Assembly (NCBI GenBank): GCA_028715965.1
Contig: JAQUQS010000012.1
Span: 1-51,078 of the forward strand
Length of the DNA: 51,078 nt
From: Candidatus Omnitrophota bacterium
GTDB lineage: Bacteria; Omnitrophota; Gorgyraeia; Tantalellales; Tantalellaceae
Direction of reading: 5' to 3'
Below, in pieces: positions 1 through 15,000 of this stretch. The notes below the pieces were generated by a model that saw only the letters and a list, made by a program, of their open reading frames with translations, ran no database searches and was not told where the DNA came from. A program made the translations under genes and the position numbers. The stretch's first letter is position 1. Each line of letters begins with the position of its first letter.

Positions 1-3000
1 CGGGGCGATAAATCCGGACCCGGCGACGGCCATCGACCAGCAGGTGATAACAACGACGAGTTTCGACTCGAGGGGCAACGCACTCGAGCAGGATATATTA
101 AGGTATTACTGGGAGACGAGTGCGTTCGTGTTCGGCGAGGCGCAGCATATAACGAACGCGGGGCACGATATACATGACAGGGCGGCGACTTCGGAGATAA
201 CGAGTTATAGTAATGAAGCCATGACGGCCGTAACGGGCAAGCAGGATATAACGTACTCGAGCTATGACAGGTACGGCAACGTCCTCAGCCAGACGGTAAG
301 TAAATACACGGTGGACGAGGCTACGGGAGAAGCAACGGTATACGCGGGGAAGAGCGAGATAACGAACGTGTACGGCGACGCCGTGGCCCAGAGGCGCGGG
401 AACGCTACCGAAACGACGACTGTTTCATATAATTCCACTAATAACTATGTTGGTAAGACCATTACTCTTTCGAGCAACTTTACGACCGCCGGGTATGCCC
501 AAAACCAGACGATAACGAGCTATGTGATGAACGGGTCGGCGGAAGAGAAGCTCACTAAAGTAACGGTTATCGTGAACGAGAATATCAATAACAGGGGCGA
601 TGCGGGCGCGCAGAGGATAACGGTAAGCCAGACGGACGCAGATGGGGCTAACCCGGAAGTCGTAAGCTACCAGGTGCTGACCAATAGAAGCTATGACGCG
701 CAGCACAATATCGTCAACCAGGAAATATTTACCTATACGGAAGAGGGCGGTACGCTACTCGACGTACAGGAAATAAGGAACTCGGGATACCATTCCAGCG
801 GCGTAGCGATGCAGCAACGAATAGCGACGTATTCGGACTCGGACAAGACGGAAATTCTGGACGTAAAAGTGATCGTTAACGAGGACATCGACGCGGACGG
901 TAACGTGGGTACGAGTACGATAACGAAGTATTCGGCGAGGCTCGGTACGGACACCATGGAAGGGGCGATAAACCCGGATACGGCGACCACGATCGACCAG
1001 CAGGTGATAACGACGACGAGTTTCGACGAGCGGGGCAACGCGCTTGAGCAGGATATTTTAAGGTATTACTGGGAAACGGATGAGTTCGCGTTCGGCGAGG
1101 CTCAGCATATAACGAACGCGGGGCATGACATCCATGACAGGGCGGCGACCTCTGAGATAACGAGTTACAGCAATGAAGCAATGACGACAGTGACGGGAAG
1201 GCAGGAGATCGCGTACTCGAGTTACGACCGATATGGGAACGCCCTCAATCAGACGGTAAGTAAGTATACGGTAGACGACGCTACCGGAGAAGCTACGGTA
1301 TACGCGGGATACACCGAGATCACCAATGTATATGGCGACGCGGTGGCCCAGAGGCGCGGGAACGCTACCCAGACGACGGTCATTACATATAACTCCAGCG
1401 ATACGCAGACCGGCAGGACGGTCACGGTATCGAGTAATTTCACTACCACAGGATATGCCCAGGACCAGACGATAACGAGTTATGTGATGAACGGGTCGGC
1501 GGAAGAGAAGCTCACTAAGATAACGGTGATCGAGAACGATAGCATCAATAACAGGGGCGACGCGGGCACGCAGAGGATAACGGTAAGCCAGACGGACTCA
1601 AACGGCGAGAACGCACTGGTCTCTAGCTACCAGATACTCACGAACAGGAGCTATGACACACAGCACAACGTGCTGAACCAGGAGATATTCACTTATACGG
1701 AAGAGAGTGGGACATTACTGGACGTACAGGAGATCAGGAACTCCGGCTACCACTCGAGCGGCGTGGCTCTGCAGCAGACGATAGCGACCTATTCCAACGC
1801 GGGGAAAACGGACCTTCTGGACGTAAAAGTAATAGTGAACGGCGATATCGACGCGGACGGTAACGTGGGTACGACCACGATAACGAAGTATTCGGCGAGG
1901 CTGGGTACGGACACCATGGAAGAGGCTATCAACCCGGACCCGGCTACCGCGATCGACCGGCAGGTGATAACAACGACGAGTTTCGACTCAAGGGGGAACG
2001 CACTTGAGCAGGACATATTAAGGTACTACTGGGAGACGAGCGCGTTCACGTTCGGTGAGGCTCAGCATATAACGAACGCGGGACATGATATCCATGACCG
2101 CGCGGCGACCTCTGAGATAACGAGTTACTCGGACTCTGACCTGTCGGTCGTAACGGGCAAGCAGGATATATCGTACTCAAGCTATGACAGGTATGGGAAC
2201 GTCCTCAGCCAGACGGTAAGTAAGTATACGGTGGATGAGGCTACGGGAGAACCGACGGTGTACTCGGGTAAGAGCGAGATAACGAACGTGTACGGTGACG
2301 TGGTGGCCCAGAGACGCGGCAACGCCACCCAGACTACGGTCATAACATATAACTCCAGCGATACTCAGACCGGCAGATCGGTCACGGTGTCGAGTAACTT
2401 CACGACCACCGGATACGCGCAGAACCAGACCATATCAAGCTATGTGATGAACGCTTCGGCGGAAGAGAAGCTCACGAAGGTAACGGTTATCGTGAATGAG
2501 GACATCAATAACAGGGGTGACGCCGGTACGCAGAGGATAACCGTGAGCCAGACGGACGCCGATGGGTTAAATCCCGAGGTCATCAGTTACCAGGTCCTGA
2601 CCAATCGGAACTATGACGCTCAACATAATGTCCTGAACCAGGAGATATTCACTTATACGGAAGAGAGTGGGGCGCTTCTGGACGTACAGGAGATAAGGAA
2701 CTCGGGGTACCACTCGAGCGGGGTAGCGATGCAGCAGACGATAGCTACGTATTCGGACTCGGATAAGACGGAACTTCTGGACGTAAAAGTGATAGTGAAC
2801 GAGAATATCGACGCCGACGGGAACGTGGGTATGACCACGATAACGAAGTATTCGGCGAGGCTGGGTACGGACACCATGGAAGGGGCGATAAACCCGGACA
2901 CGTCTACCGCGATAGACCGGCAGGTGATAACTACGACGAGTTTCGACGACAGGGGTAACGCGCTTGAGCAGGACATATTAAGGTATTACTGGGAGACGAG

Positions 3001-6000
3001 CTCGTTCGTGTTCGGCGAGGCGCAGCATATAGCGAACGCGGGTCATGATATCCACGACAGGGCCGCGACCTCCAGTATAACGAGTTACAGTGACTCTGGC
3101 ATGTCGGTCGTAACGGGCAAGCAGGATATAGCGTACTCGAGCTACGACAGGTACGGTAACGTGCTCAGCCAGACGGTAAGTAAGTACATATTGGACGAGG
3201 CTACGGGAGAAGCAACGGTATACTCTGGGTACAGCGATATAACGAACATATACGGTGACTCGATAGCCCAGAGGCGCGGTAACGCCACCGAAACGACGGT
3301 AATAACGTATAATTCCTCGGACACCGAGACCGGGAGGACCGTGACCCAATCGAGTAACTTCACGACCACCGGGTATGCCCAGGACCAGACGATAACGAGT
3401 TATGTGATGAACGCTTCGGCGGAAGAGAAACTCACGAAGGTCACGGTGATCGAGAACGAGAACATCAATAACAGGGGTGACGCGGGCACGCAGAGGATAA
3501 CTGTAAGCCAGACGGACGAGTCGGGCGAGAACGCCGAGGTCGTAAGCTACCAGGTGCTGACGAACAGGGGCTATGACGCGCAGCATAATATCACTAGCCA
3601 GGAGATATTCGCGTATACCGACGACACCGAGGCGACGCTACTGGACGTGCAGGAGATAAGGAATTCGGGGTACCACTCAAGCGGCGTCGCGATGCAGCAG
3701 ACGATAGCGACCTATTCCAACGCTGGGAAAACGGAACTTCTGGACGTAAAAGTGATAGTTAACGAGGATATCGACGCGGACGGTAACGTGGGTACGAGCA
3801 CGATAACGAAGTATTCGGCGAGGCTCGGTACGGACACAATGGACGGCGCTATCAACCCGGATCCGGCTACAACTGTGGATAAACAGGTCATAACGACGAC
3901 CAGTTTCGACGACAGGGGCAACGCGCTCGAGCAGGATATACTCCGGTATTACTGGGAGACGAGCGCGTTCGCGTTCGGCGAGGCGCAGCATATAGTGAGC
4001 GCGGGGCACGATATCCACGACAGGGCGGCGACCTCTGAGATAACGAGTTACAGTGATGAATCCATGACAATAGTGACGGGAAGACAGGAGATCACGTACT
4101 CCGGTTATGACAGGTATGGTAATGTGCTCAGCCAGACCATAAGTAAATACGCGGTAGACGACGCTACCGGTGAAGCTACGGTGTACGCCGGATATACGGA
4201 TATAACGAACGTGTACGGCGACGCGGTAGCGGCAAGGAGGGGTAACGCAACCCAGACGACAGTGATAACGTACAATTCCTCGGATACCGAGACCGGCAGG
4301 ACGGTAACGGTATCGAGTAACTTCACGACCACCGGATACGCCCAGGACCAGACGATAACGAGCTATGTGATGAACGAGTCTGCGGTAGAGAAGCTCACGA
4401 AGGTGACGGTTATCGAGAACGAGAACATCAATAACAGGGGCGACGCGGGCACGCAGAGGATAACGGTAAGCCAGACGGACGCCGATGGGCTGGATCCCGA
4501 GGTCATCAGTTACCAGGTGCTCACTAACAGGAGCTACGATACGCAGCATAACGTGCTGAACCAGGAGATATTCACTTATACGGAAGAGAGTGGGACATTA
4601 CTGGACGTACAGGAGATAAGGAACTCGGGGTACCACTCGAGCGGCGTCGCGATGCAGCAGACGATCGCGACGTATTCCAACGCCGGGAAAACGGACCTTC
4701 TGGACGTAAAGGTGATCGTTAATGAGAATATCGACGCGGATGGGAACGTAGGTACGACCACGATAACGAAATATTCGGCGAGGCTGGGGACGGACACAAT
4801 GGCCGGGGCGATAAACCCCGATCCTTCAGCAACCGTAGACAAGCAGGTGATAACGACGACGAGTTTCGACGAGCGGGGTAACGCGCTCGAGCAGGATATA
4901 TTAAGGTATTACTGGGAGACGAGCGCGTTCACGTTCGGCGAGGCGCAGCATATCGTTAACGCGGGCTATGATATCCATGACAGGGCGGCAAGCTCCGTGA
5001 TAACGAGTTACTCGGATTCCGGCATGACGACCGTGACCGGTAAGCAGGCGATAGCGTACTCCGGTTATGACAGGTATGGCAACGTGCTCAGCCAGACGGT
5101 AAGTAAGTATACGGTGGATGAAGCTACCGGAGAAGCGACGGTATACGCGGGTAAGAGCGAAATAACGAACGTCTATGGCGACGCGGTAGCGGCAAGGAGG
5201 GGTAATGCCACCCTGGCGACGGTCATTACGTACAATTCCTCGGATACGCAGACCGGCAGGACGGTAACGGTATCGAGTAACTTCACGACCACCGGATATG
5301 CCCAGGACCAGACGATAACGAGCTATGTGATGAACGGGTCTGCGGAAGAGAAGCTCACTAAGATAACGGTTATCGAGAACGATAGCATAAATAACCGTGG
5401 CGACGCGGGCACGCAGAGGATAACGGTAAGCCAGACGGACTCGGACGGCGAGAACGCACTGGTCTCTAGCTACCAGGTCCTGACGAACAGGAGCTATGAC
5501 ACGCAGCATAATGTGCTGAACCAGGAGATATTCACTTATACGGAAGAGAGTGGGACGCTCCTGGATGTGCAGGAGATCAGGAACTCGGGTTACCACTCGA
5601 GCGGCGTCGCGATGCAGCAGACGATCGCGACGTATTCCAACGCGGGGAAAACGGACCTTCTGGACGTAAAAGTGATCGTTAATGAGAATATCGACGCGGA
5701 TGGGAACGTAGGTACGAGCACGATAACGAAGTATTCGGCGAGGCTGGGGACGGACACAATGGCCGGGGCGATAAACCCCGATCCTTCAGCAACCGTCGAC
5801 AAGCAGGTAATAACGACGTCGAGTTTCGACTCGAGGGGTAACGCGCTCGAGCAGGATATATTAAGGTATTACTGGGAGACGAGCGCGTTCACGTTCGGCG
5901 AGGCGCAGCATATCGTTAACGCGGGCTATGATATCCATGACAGGGCGGCAAGTTCCGTGATAACGAGTTACTCGGACTCCGGCCTGACGGTCGTGACCGG

Positions 6001-9000
6001 TAAGCAGGATATAACATATTCGAGTTACGACAGGTATGGCAACGTACTCAGCCAGACGGTAAGTAAGTATACGGTGGATGAGGCTACCGGAGAAGCGACG
6101 GTATACTCTGGGTACAGCGAAATAACGAACGTCTATGGCGACGCGGTAGCGGCAAGGAGGGGTAACGCGACCCTGACGACGGTGATAACGTACAATTCCT
6201 CGGATACGCAGACCGGCCGGACGGTGACGGTGTCGAGTAACTTCACGACCACCGGATACGCCCAGGACCAGACGATAACGAGCTATGTGATGAACGCTTC
6301 GGCGGAAGAGAAGCTCACCAAGATAACAACGATAGTCAACGAAAGCATAAATAACCGCGGCGACGCGGGTACGCAGAGGATAACGGTAAGCCAGACGGAC
6401 GCGGACGGGGCGGACCCGGAAGTTGTCAGTTACCAGGTCCTGACTAACAGGAGCTATGACACACAGCATAATGTGCTGAACCAGGAGATATTCACTTATA
6501 CGGAAGAGAGTGGGACGCTCCTGGACGTGCAGGAGATCAGGAGCTCGGGGTACCACTCGAGCGGCGTCGCTATGCAGCAGACGATAGCGACGTACTCGGA
6601 CGCGGACAAAACAGGACTTCTGGACGTAAAGGTGATCGTCAATGAGAATATCGACGCCGACGGGAACGTGGGTACGAGCACGATAACGAAGTATTCGGCG
6701 AGGCTCGGGACGGACACCATGACCGGGGCTATAAACCCCGATCCGTCGACAACAGTGGACAAACAGGTGATAACGACGTCAAGTTTCGATGAGCGTGGGA
6801 ACGCCCTTGAGCAGGACATATTGAAGTATTACTGGGAGACGAGCGCGTTCACGTTCGGCGAGGCGCAGCATATAGTTAACTCGGGCTATGACATCCATGA
6901 CAGGGCGGCGAGTTCCGTGATAACGAGTTACTCGGACGAGGCTATGACGGCCGTGACCGGGAAACAGGTCATAGCATATTCCGGTTATGACAGGTACGGG
7001 AATGTACTCAGCCAGACGGTAAGTAAGTATACGGTGGATGAGGCTACGGGTGAAGCTACGGTTTATGCCGGATATACGGATATAACGAACGTGTACGGCG
7101 ATCCGGTGGCTCAGAGACGAGGCAACGCGACCCAGACGACGGTAATTGCGTACAATTCCTCGGATACGCAGACCGGCAGGACGGTGACGGTATCGAGTAA
7201 CTTTACGACCACCGGATACGCCCAGGACCAGACGATAACGAGCTATGTGATGAACGAATCTGCGGAAGAGAAGCTCACTAAGGTAACGGTTATCGAGAAT
7301 GAGAGCATAAATAACCGGGGTGACGCCGGCACGCAGAGGATAACGGTGAGCCAGACGGACGAGAATGGCGAGAATGCCGAGGTTATCAGCTATCAGGTGC
7401 TTACTAACAGGAGCTATGACACGCAGCATAACGTGCTGAACCAGGAGATATTCACTTACACGGAAGAGAGCGGGACGCTCCTGGACGTACAGGAGATAAG
7501 GAATTCGGGGTACCACTCGAGCGGTGTCGCGATGCAGCAGACGATAGCGACGTACTCGGACGCGGGTAAAACGGGACTTCTGGACGTAAAGGTGATAGTT
7601 AACGAGAATATCGACGCGGACGGGAACGTGGGTACGAGCACGATAACGAAGTATTCGGCGAGGCTCGGAACGGACACAATGGCCGGGGTGATAAATCCCG
7701 ATCCGTCGACAACGGTGGATAAGCAGGTAATAACGACGTCGAGTTTTGATGAGCGGGGGAACGCTCTTACACAGGACATATTAAGGTATTACTGGGAGAC
7801 GAGCGCGTTCACCTTCGGCGAGGCGCAGCATATAGTGAGCGCGGGCTATGACATCCACGACAGGGCGGCGAGTTCCATGATAACAAGTTACAGTAACGAA
7901 GCCATGTCGGTCGAGACGGGTAAACAGGATATAACATACTCGAGTTACGACAGGTACGGCAATGTGCTCAGCCAGATCGTAAGTAAATACACGGTTAACG
8001 ATGCGACCGGAGAAGCGACGATATATTCCGGCAAAAGTGAGATAGCGAACGTGTATGACGACCCGGTAGCGGCAAGGAGGGGTAACGCGACCCAGTCAAC
8101 GGTCATTACATATAACTCCAGCAATACACAGACCGGCAGGACGGTGACGGTATCAAGTAACTTCACGACCACCGGATACGCCCAGGACCAGACGATAACG
8201 AGCTATGTGATGAACGAATCTGCGGAAGAGAAGCTCACTAAGGTAACGGTTATCAAGAATGAGAGCATAAATAACAGGGGTGACGCTGGCACGCAGAGGA
8301 TAACCGTGAGCCAGACGGACTCAAACGGCGAGAACGCTTTGGTCTCCAGCTACCAGATACTTACGAACAGGAGCTACGACACGCAGCATAACGTGCTGAA
8401 CCAGGAGATATTCACTTACACGGAAGAGAGCGGGACGCTCCTGGACGTGCAGGAGATCAGGAACTCGGGGTATCACTCGAGCGGCGTCGCGATGCAGCAG
8501 GCGATAGCGACCTATTCCAACGCGGGGAAAACGGACCTTCTGGACGTAAAGGTGATAGTGAACGGCGATATCGACGCGGACGGTAACGTGGGTACGAGCA
8601 CGATAACGAAGTATTCGTCGAGGCTCGGGACGGACACCATGGCCGGGGCGATAAACCCGGATACGGCTACGGCGATAGACCGGCAAGTGATCACGACGAC
8701 GAGTTTTGACTCCAGGGGCAACGCGCTTGAGCAGGACATATTAAGGTATTACTGGGAGACGAGCGCGTTCACGTTCGGCGAGGCGCAGCATATCGTGAGC
8801 GCGGGGCATGATATACATGACCGGGCGGCGACCTCGGAGATAACGAGTTACAGTGACGAAGCCATGTCGGTCGTGACCGGCAAGCAGGCTATATCGTACT
8901 CGAGCTACGACAGGTACGGGAACGTGCTCAGCCAGACGGTAAGTAAATATGTGGTGGACGAGGCTACGGGAGAAGCCACGGTATACGCGGGTAAGAGCGA

Positions 9001-12000
9001 GATAACGAACGTGTATGACGACCCGGTAGCGGCAAGGAGGGGTAACGCGACCCAGACGACGGTAATAACGTATAACTCCTCGGACACGCAGACCGGGAGG
9101 ACCGTGACGGTATCGAGTAACTTCACGACCACCGGATACGCCCAGGACCAGACGATAACGAGCTATGTGATGAACGAGTCGGCGGAAGAGAAGCTCACTA
9201 AGGTAACGGTCATCGAGAACGATAGCATAAATAACAGGGGGGACGCGGGCACGCAGAGGATAACGGTAAGCCAGACGGACGCCGACGGAGAGAACGCACT
9301 GGTCATAAGCTATCAGGTGCTGACTAACAGGGGCTATGACGCGCAGCACAATATCGTTAATCAGGAGATATTCACTTATACGGAAGAGAGCGGGACGCTC
9401 CTGGATGTACAGGAGATCAGGAGTTCGGGATACCACTCGAGTGGCGTCGCGATGCAGCAGGCGATCGCGACATATTCCAATTCCGGGAAAACCGATCTAC
9501 TTGATGTAAAAACGGTCGTGAACGAAGACATAGACGCGGACGGTAACGTGGGTACGAGCACGATAACGAAGTATTCGTCGAGGCTCGGGACGGACATAAT
9601 GGACGCAGCGATAAACCCGGACCCGGCGACCGCGATCGACAAGCAGGTGATAACTACGTCGAGTTTCGATGAGCGTGGGAACGCCCTTACACAGGACATA
9701 TTAAGGTATTACTGGGAGACGAGCGCGTTCACGTTCGGCGAGGCGCAGCATATCGTGAGCGCGGGGCATGATATACATGACCGGGCGGCGACCTCGGAGA
9801 TAACGAGCTACAGCGATGAAGCCATGACGACTGAGACGGGTAAACAGGATATAACATACTCAAGCTACGACAGGTACGGTAATGTGCTTACGCAGGTCGT
9901 GAGCAAATACATCCTGGACGATGCTACCGGCGAGGCGACGGTATATGCCGGTTATAGTGAGATAACGAACGTGTACGGCGACCCGGTGGCGGCAAGACGT
10001 GGTAACGCGACCCAGGCGACGGTAATAACATACAATTCAAGCGACGTTAAGACCGGCAGGACGGTGACGGTATCGAGTAATTTTACGGCTACCGGATACG
10101 CCCAGGACCAGACGATAACGAGTTATGTAATGAACGAGTCGGCCGTCGAAAAATTAACCAAGGTGACGGTTGTCGAGAATGAGAGCATAAATAACAGGGG
10201 TGACGCCGGCACGCAGAGGATAACGGTAAGCCAGACGGACGCCGACGGACTGAACGCGGCGGTCATAAGCTACCAGGTGCTGACCAACAGGAGCTACGAC
10301 ACCCAGCACAACGTGCTGAATCAGGAGATATTCACTTATACGGAAGAGGGCGGGACGCTCCTGGATGTACAGGAAATACGCAACTCCGCCTACCATTCCA
10401 GCGGTGTGGCCATGCAGCAGACCATTGCGACATATACCGATTCCGGGAAAACCGTCCTGCTCGATGTGAAGACGGTCGTGAATGACGATATCGACGCGGA
10501 CGGGAACGTGGGTACGACCACCATAACGAAATATTCCGCGAGGCTCGGGACGGACACAATGGCGGGGGCGATAAACCCGAACCCGGCTACGGCTATTGAT
10601 AAGCAGGTAATAACGACGTCGAGTTTCGATGACCGTGGGAACGCCCTTACTCAGGATATATTGAGGTATTACTGGGAAACGGATGAGTTCGCGTTCGGCG
10701 AGGCGCAGCACATAGTGAGCGCGGGCCATGACATCCACGGCAGAGCGGCAACTTCAAGTATAACGAGTTACTCGGACGAAGCCATGACGACTGAGACGGG
10801 TAAGCAGAATATAACATACTCGAGCTATGACAGGTACGGTAATGTGCTTACGCAGACGGTGTCGAAATACTCGGTGGATGCGGATACCGGTGAGGCGACG
10901 GTATACGCGGGTAAAAGCGAGATAACGAACGTGTACGGCGACGCCGTGGCCCAGAGACGGGGTAACGCGACATCGGCTACGGTAATAACATATAATTCCA
11001 GCGATACGCAGACCGGCAGGACTGTGACGATATCGAGTAATTTTACCGCTACCGGATATGCCCAGGACCAGACGATATCAAGTTATGTGATGAACGAGTC
11101 GGCGGTAGAGAAGCTCACTAAGGTGACGGTTATCGAGAATGAAAGCATAAATAACCGCGGGGATGTAGGCACACAGAGGATAACGGTGAGCCAGACGGAC
11201 GCTGCCGGTCTGAACGCGGAGGTCATCAGCTATCAGATATTGACCAATCGTGACTATGACGCACAGCATAATGTATTGAGCCAGGAGATATTTACGTATG
11301 CGGAAGAGGATGGGACCCTTCTGGATGTCCAGGAGATCAGGAATTCGGCGTACCATTCGAGCGGTGTAGCGTATGAGCAGAGAATAGCGACATATTCCGA
11401 TTCCGGCAAGACCAGTCTACTGGACGTGAAAGTGGTCGTGAATGATGATATCGACGTTGACGGTAACGTGGGCACGAGCACGATAACGAAGTATTCGGCG
11501 AGGCTGGGGACGGACGTAACGGCCGGGGCGATAAACCCGGACCCGACTACCGCGATCGATAAGCAGGTGATAACGACGTCGAGCTTCGACGGGCGGGGGA
11601 ATGCCCTTGAGCAGGACGTATTAAAATACTACTGGGGAACCAGCTCGTTCACGTTCGGTGAGGCGCAGCATGTGGTAAATGCCGGATATGATATTCACGA
11701 CAGGGCGGCTACCTCAGGTATAACGAGTTATAGCGACGTCGGCTTAACGGCCGTGACCGGCAGACAGGAGATCGCGTATTCCAGTTACGACAGGTACGGC
11801 AATGTCCTGAGCCAGACGATAACTAAGTATCTGGTGAATGAGGGCACGGGTGAGGCCACGATATACAATGGCTACAGCGATGTAACCAGTGTATATGGCG
11901 ATCCGGTGGCGGCAAGACGTGGTAACGCGACCCAGACGACGGTAATAACATACAATTCAAGCGACGTTAAGACCGGCAGAACGGTGACCGTATCGAGCAA

Positions 12001-15000
12001 CTTTACGTCTACCGGATACGCCCAGGACCAGACGATATCAAGCTATGTAATGAACGAGTCGGCGGTAGAGAAGCTCACTAAGGTGACGGTTATCGAGAAT
12101 GAGAGCATAAATAACCGGGGTGACGCGGGTACCCAGAGGATAACGGTAAGCCAGACGGACGAGAATGGCGAGAACGCGGTGGCCATAAGCTACCAGATAC
12201 TTACTAACAGGAGCTATGATACGCAGCATAATGTGCTGAACCAGGAAATATTCACATATACAACGGAAGGCGGGACGCTGCTCGATGTGCAGGAGATCAG
12301 GAATTCGTCATACCATTCGAGCGGAGTAGCCTACGAGCAGAGGATAGCGACCTATTCCGACGCGGGAAAGACCAGCCTTCTGGATGTAAAGGTAGTAGTG
12401 AACGCGGATATCGACGTTGACGGGAATGTCGGTACTAGCACGATAACGAAGTATTCAGGGCGGCTTGGGACCGATACTATGACCGGAGCAATAAACCCGG
12501 ATCCCGCTACCGCCATCGATAGACAGGTGATAACCACATCGAGTTTCGATGAGCGCGGGAACGCGCTTACTCAGGATATCTTAAGGTACTATTGGGAAAC
12601 AAGTGCCTTCGTGTTCGGCGAGGCGCAGCATATAGTGAACGCGGGCCATGACATCCACGATAGGGCGGCAAGTTCGGCAATAACGAGTTATAGCGACGCC
12701 GGCTTAACGACCGTGACCGGCAAACAGGAGATAACATATTCCAGCTATGATAGGTACGGTAATGTCCTTAGCCAGACGATAGCTAAATATGCGGTGGACG
12801 AGGGTACGGGGGCGGCTACCGTGTACTGCGGGTATAGCGATATAACGAGCGTATACGGCGATCCGGTGGCGGCAAGACGCGGTAACGCGACCCAGACGAC
12901 AGTTATTGCTTACGACTCAAGCGACATTAGGACCGGCAGGACGGTAACGGTGTCGAGCAACTTTACGTCGACCGGATACGCCCAGGACCAGACGATAACG
13001 AGTTATGTGATGAATGGGTCGGCGGAAGAGAAGCTCACTAAGGTGACGGTTATCGAGAACGATAGCATAAATAACCGGGGTGACGCGGGTACCCAGAGGA
13101 TAACGGTAAGCCAGACGGACGCCGATGGACTGAACCCCGAGGTCGTGAGCTACCAGGTCTTTACTAACCGGAGTTACGACACGCAGCATAACGTGCTGAA
13201 CCAGGAGATATTCACTTATACAACGGAAGGCGGGACGCTGCTCGATGTGCAGGAAATGCGCAATTCCGGATACCATTCGAGCGGTGTGGTGATGCAACAG
13301 ACGATAGCTACATATTCCGACCTGGGAAAGACCGAGCTACTGGACGTAAAGGTGATCGTAAACGGGGATATCGATATCGATGGGAACGTAGGCACATCCA
13401 CGATAACCAAGTATGCGGCGAGACTGGGGACAGATACAATGGCCGGAGCGATAAACCCGGACCCGGCTACCACGATAGACAAGCAGGTTATAACGACGTC
13501 GAGTTTTGACGGGCACGGGAACGCGCTTACGCAGGACATATTAAGGTATTACTGGGAGACAGATGAGTTCGCGTTCGGAGAGGCTCAACATGTCGTGAGC
13601 TCAGGATATGATATACACGGCAGGGCGGCGGCGTCCAGCATAACCAGTTACAGTGACGAGGAAATGACGACCGTTATGGGCAAGCAGGTCATCACCTATT
13701 CCAGCTATGACAGGTATGGTAATGTTTTGAGTCAGACTGTAAGGAAATATGCGGTGGACGAGGGGACCGGGGAGGCGACCGTGTATGCCGGGTATACCGA
13801 TATAACTAATGTCTACGGTGATCCGGTAGCTGCAAGGCGGGGTAATACGACCCAGACGACGGTGATCACATACAATTCAAGCGATGTGAAGACCGGCAGG
13901 ACGGTGACGGTATCAAGTAACTTTACGGCTACCGGGTATGCCCAGGACCAGACGATATCAAGCTATGTGATGAACGCTTCGGCGGTCGAAAAATTAACGA
14001 AGATAACGGTTATCGAGAACGAGGGCATAAACAACCGTGGCGACGCGGGCACGCAGAGGATAACGGTAAGCCAGACAGATGCTGACGGCCTGAACGCGCA
14101 GGTCATAAGTTACCAGGTACTTACCAACCGGAGTTACGACACGCAGCATAATGTGCTGAACCAGGAGATATTCACTTATACGGAAGATGGCGGCACGCTA
14201 CTCGACGTACAGGAGATCAGGAACTCAGGATACCATTCGAGCGGAGTAGCGTATGAACAGACCATAGCGACATACAGCAATTCCGGGAAAACCGCCTTGC
14301 TTGATGTGAAGACGGTCGTGAACGACGATATCGACGCCGACGGGAACGTGGGTACGACCACGATAACGAAGTATTCCGCGCGGCTTGGGACGGATACCAT
14401 GGCCGGGGCGATAAATCCGGACCCGGCTACGGCTGTAGACAAGCAGGTAATAACGACGTCGAGTTTCGATGAGCGTGGGAACGCGCTTACGCAGGATATA
14501 TTAAGGTACTACTGGGAAACGAGCGCGTTCGTGTTCGGAGAAGCGCAACATATCGTGAACGCCGGCCATGACATCCATGACCGTGCGGCGACCTCGGTAA
14601 TAACGAGTTTCAGTGACGTCGCCATGACGACCGAGACGGGCAAACAGGAAATAACCTACTCGAGTTACGACAGGTACGGCAATGTGTTGGCGCAGACGGT
14701 CCGGAAGTATGTGGTGAATGAGGGTACGGGGGCGGCGACGGACTATGCGGGATACAATGAAATAACAAACGTTTACGGGAACGCTGTGGCCCAAAGACGC
14801 GGGAATGCCACCCAGACAACGACTATATCGTATAATTCAGATGATGACAGGACCGGCAGGACGGTCACGGTGTCGAGTAACTTTACCTCTACCGGATATG
14901 CCCAGGACCAGACGATATCAAGCTATGTGATGAACGCTTCGGCGGTCGAAAAATTGACGAAGGTAACGGTTATCGAGAACGAAAGTATAGATAATCGTGG

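Noticed and set aside
3677-4549. Minus-strand open frame of 290 codons and its relatives in other repeat units
   Set aside because: Similar antisense frames recur once per 960-base unit (for example 4901-5596, 5861-6556, 6779-7516, 8741-9436) because the sense strand repeats and rarely uses codons that create antisense stops. They lie opposite the giant frame and have no recognisable domain.
9376-9699. Minus-strand frame of 107 codons that is nearly the same in many places (also 2653-2976, 6496-6819, 7456-7779, 13216-13539)
   Set aside because: Apparent conservation comes from the tandem repeat itself, not from selection on this frame. It has no ribosome binding site of note and ends at unit-specific places.
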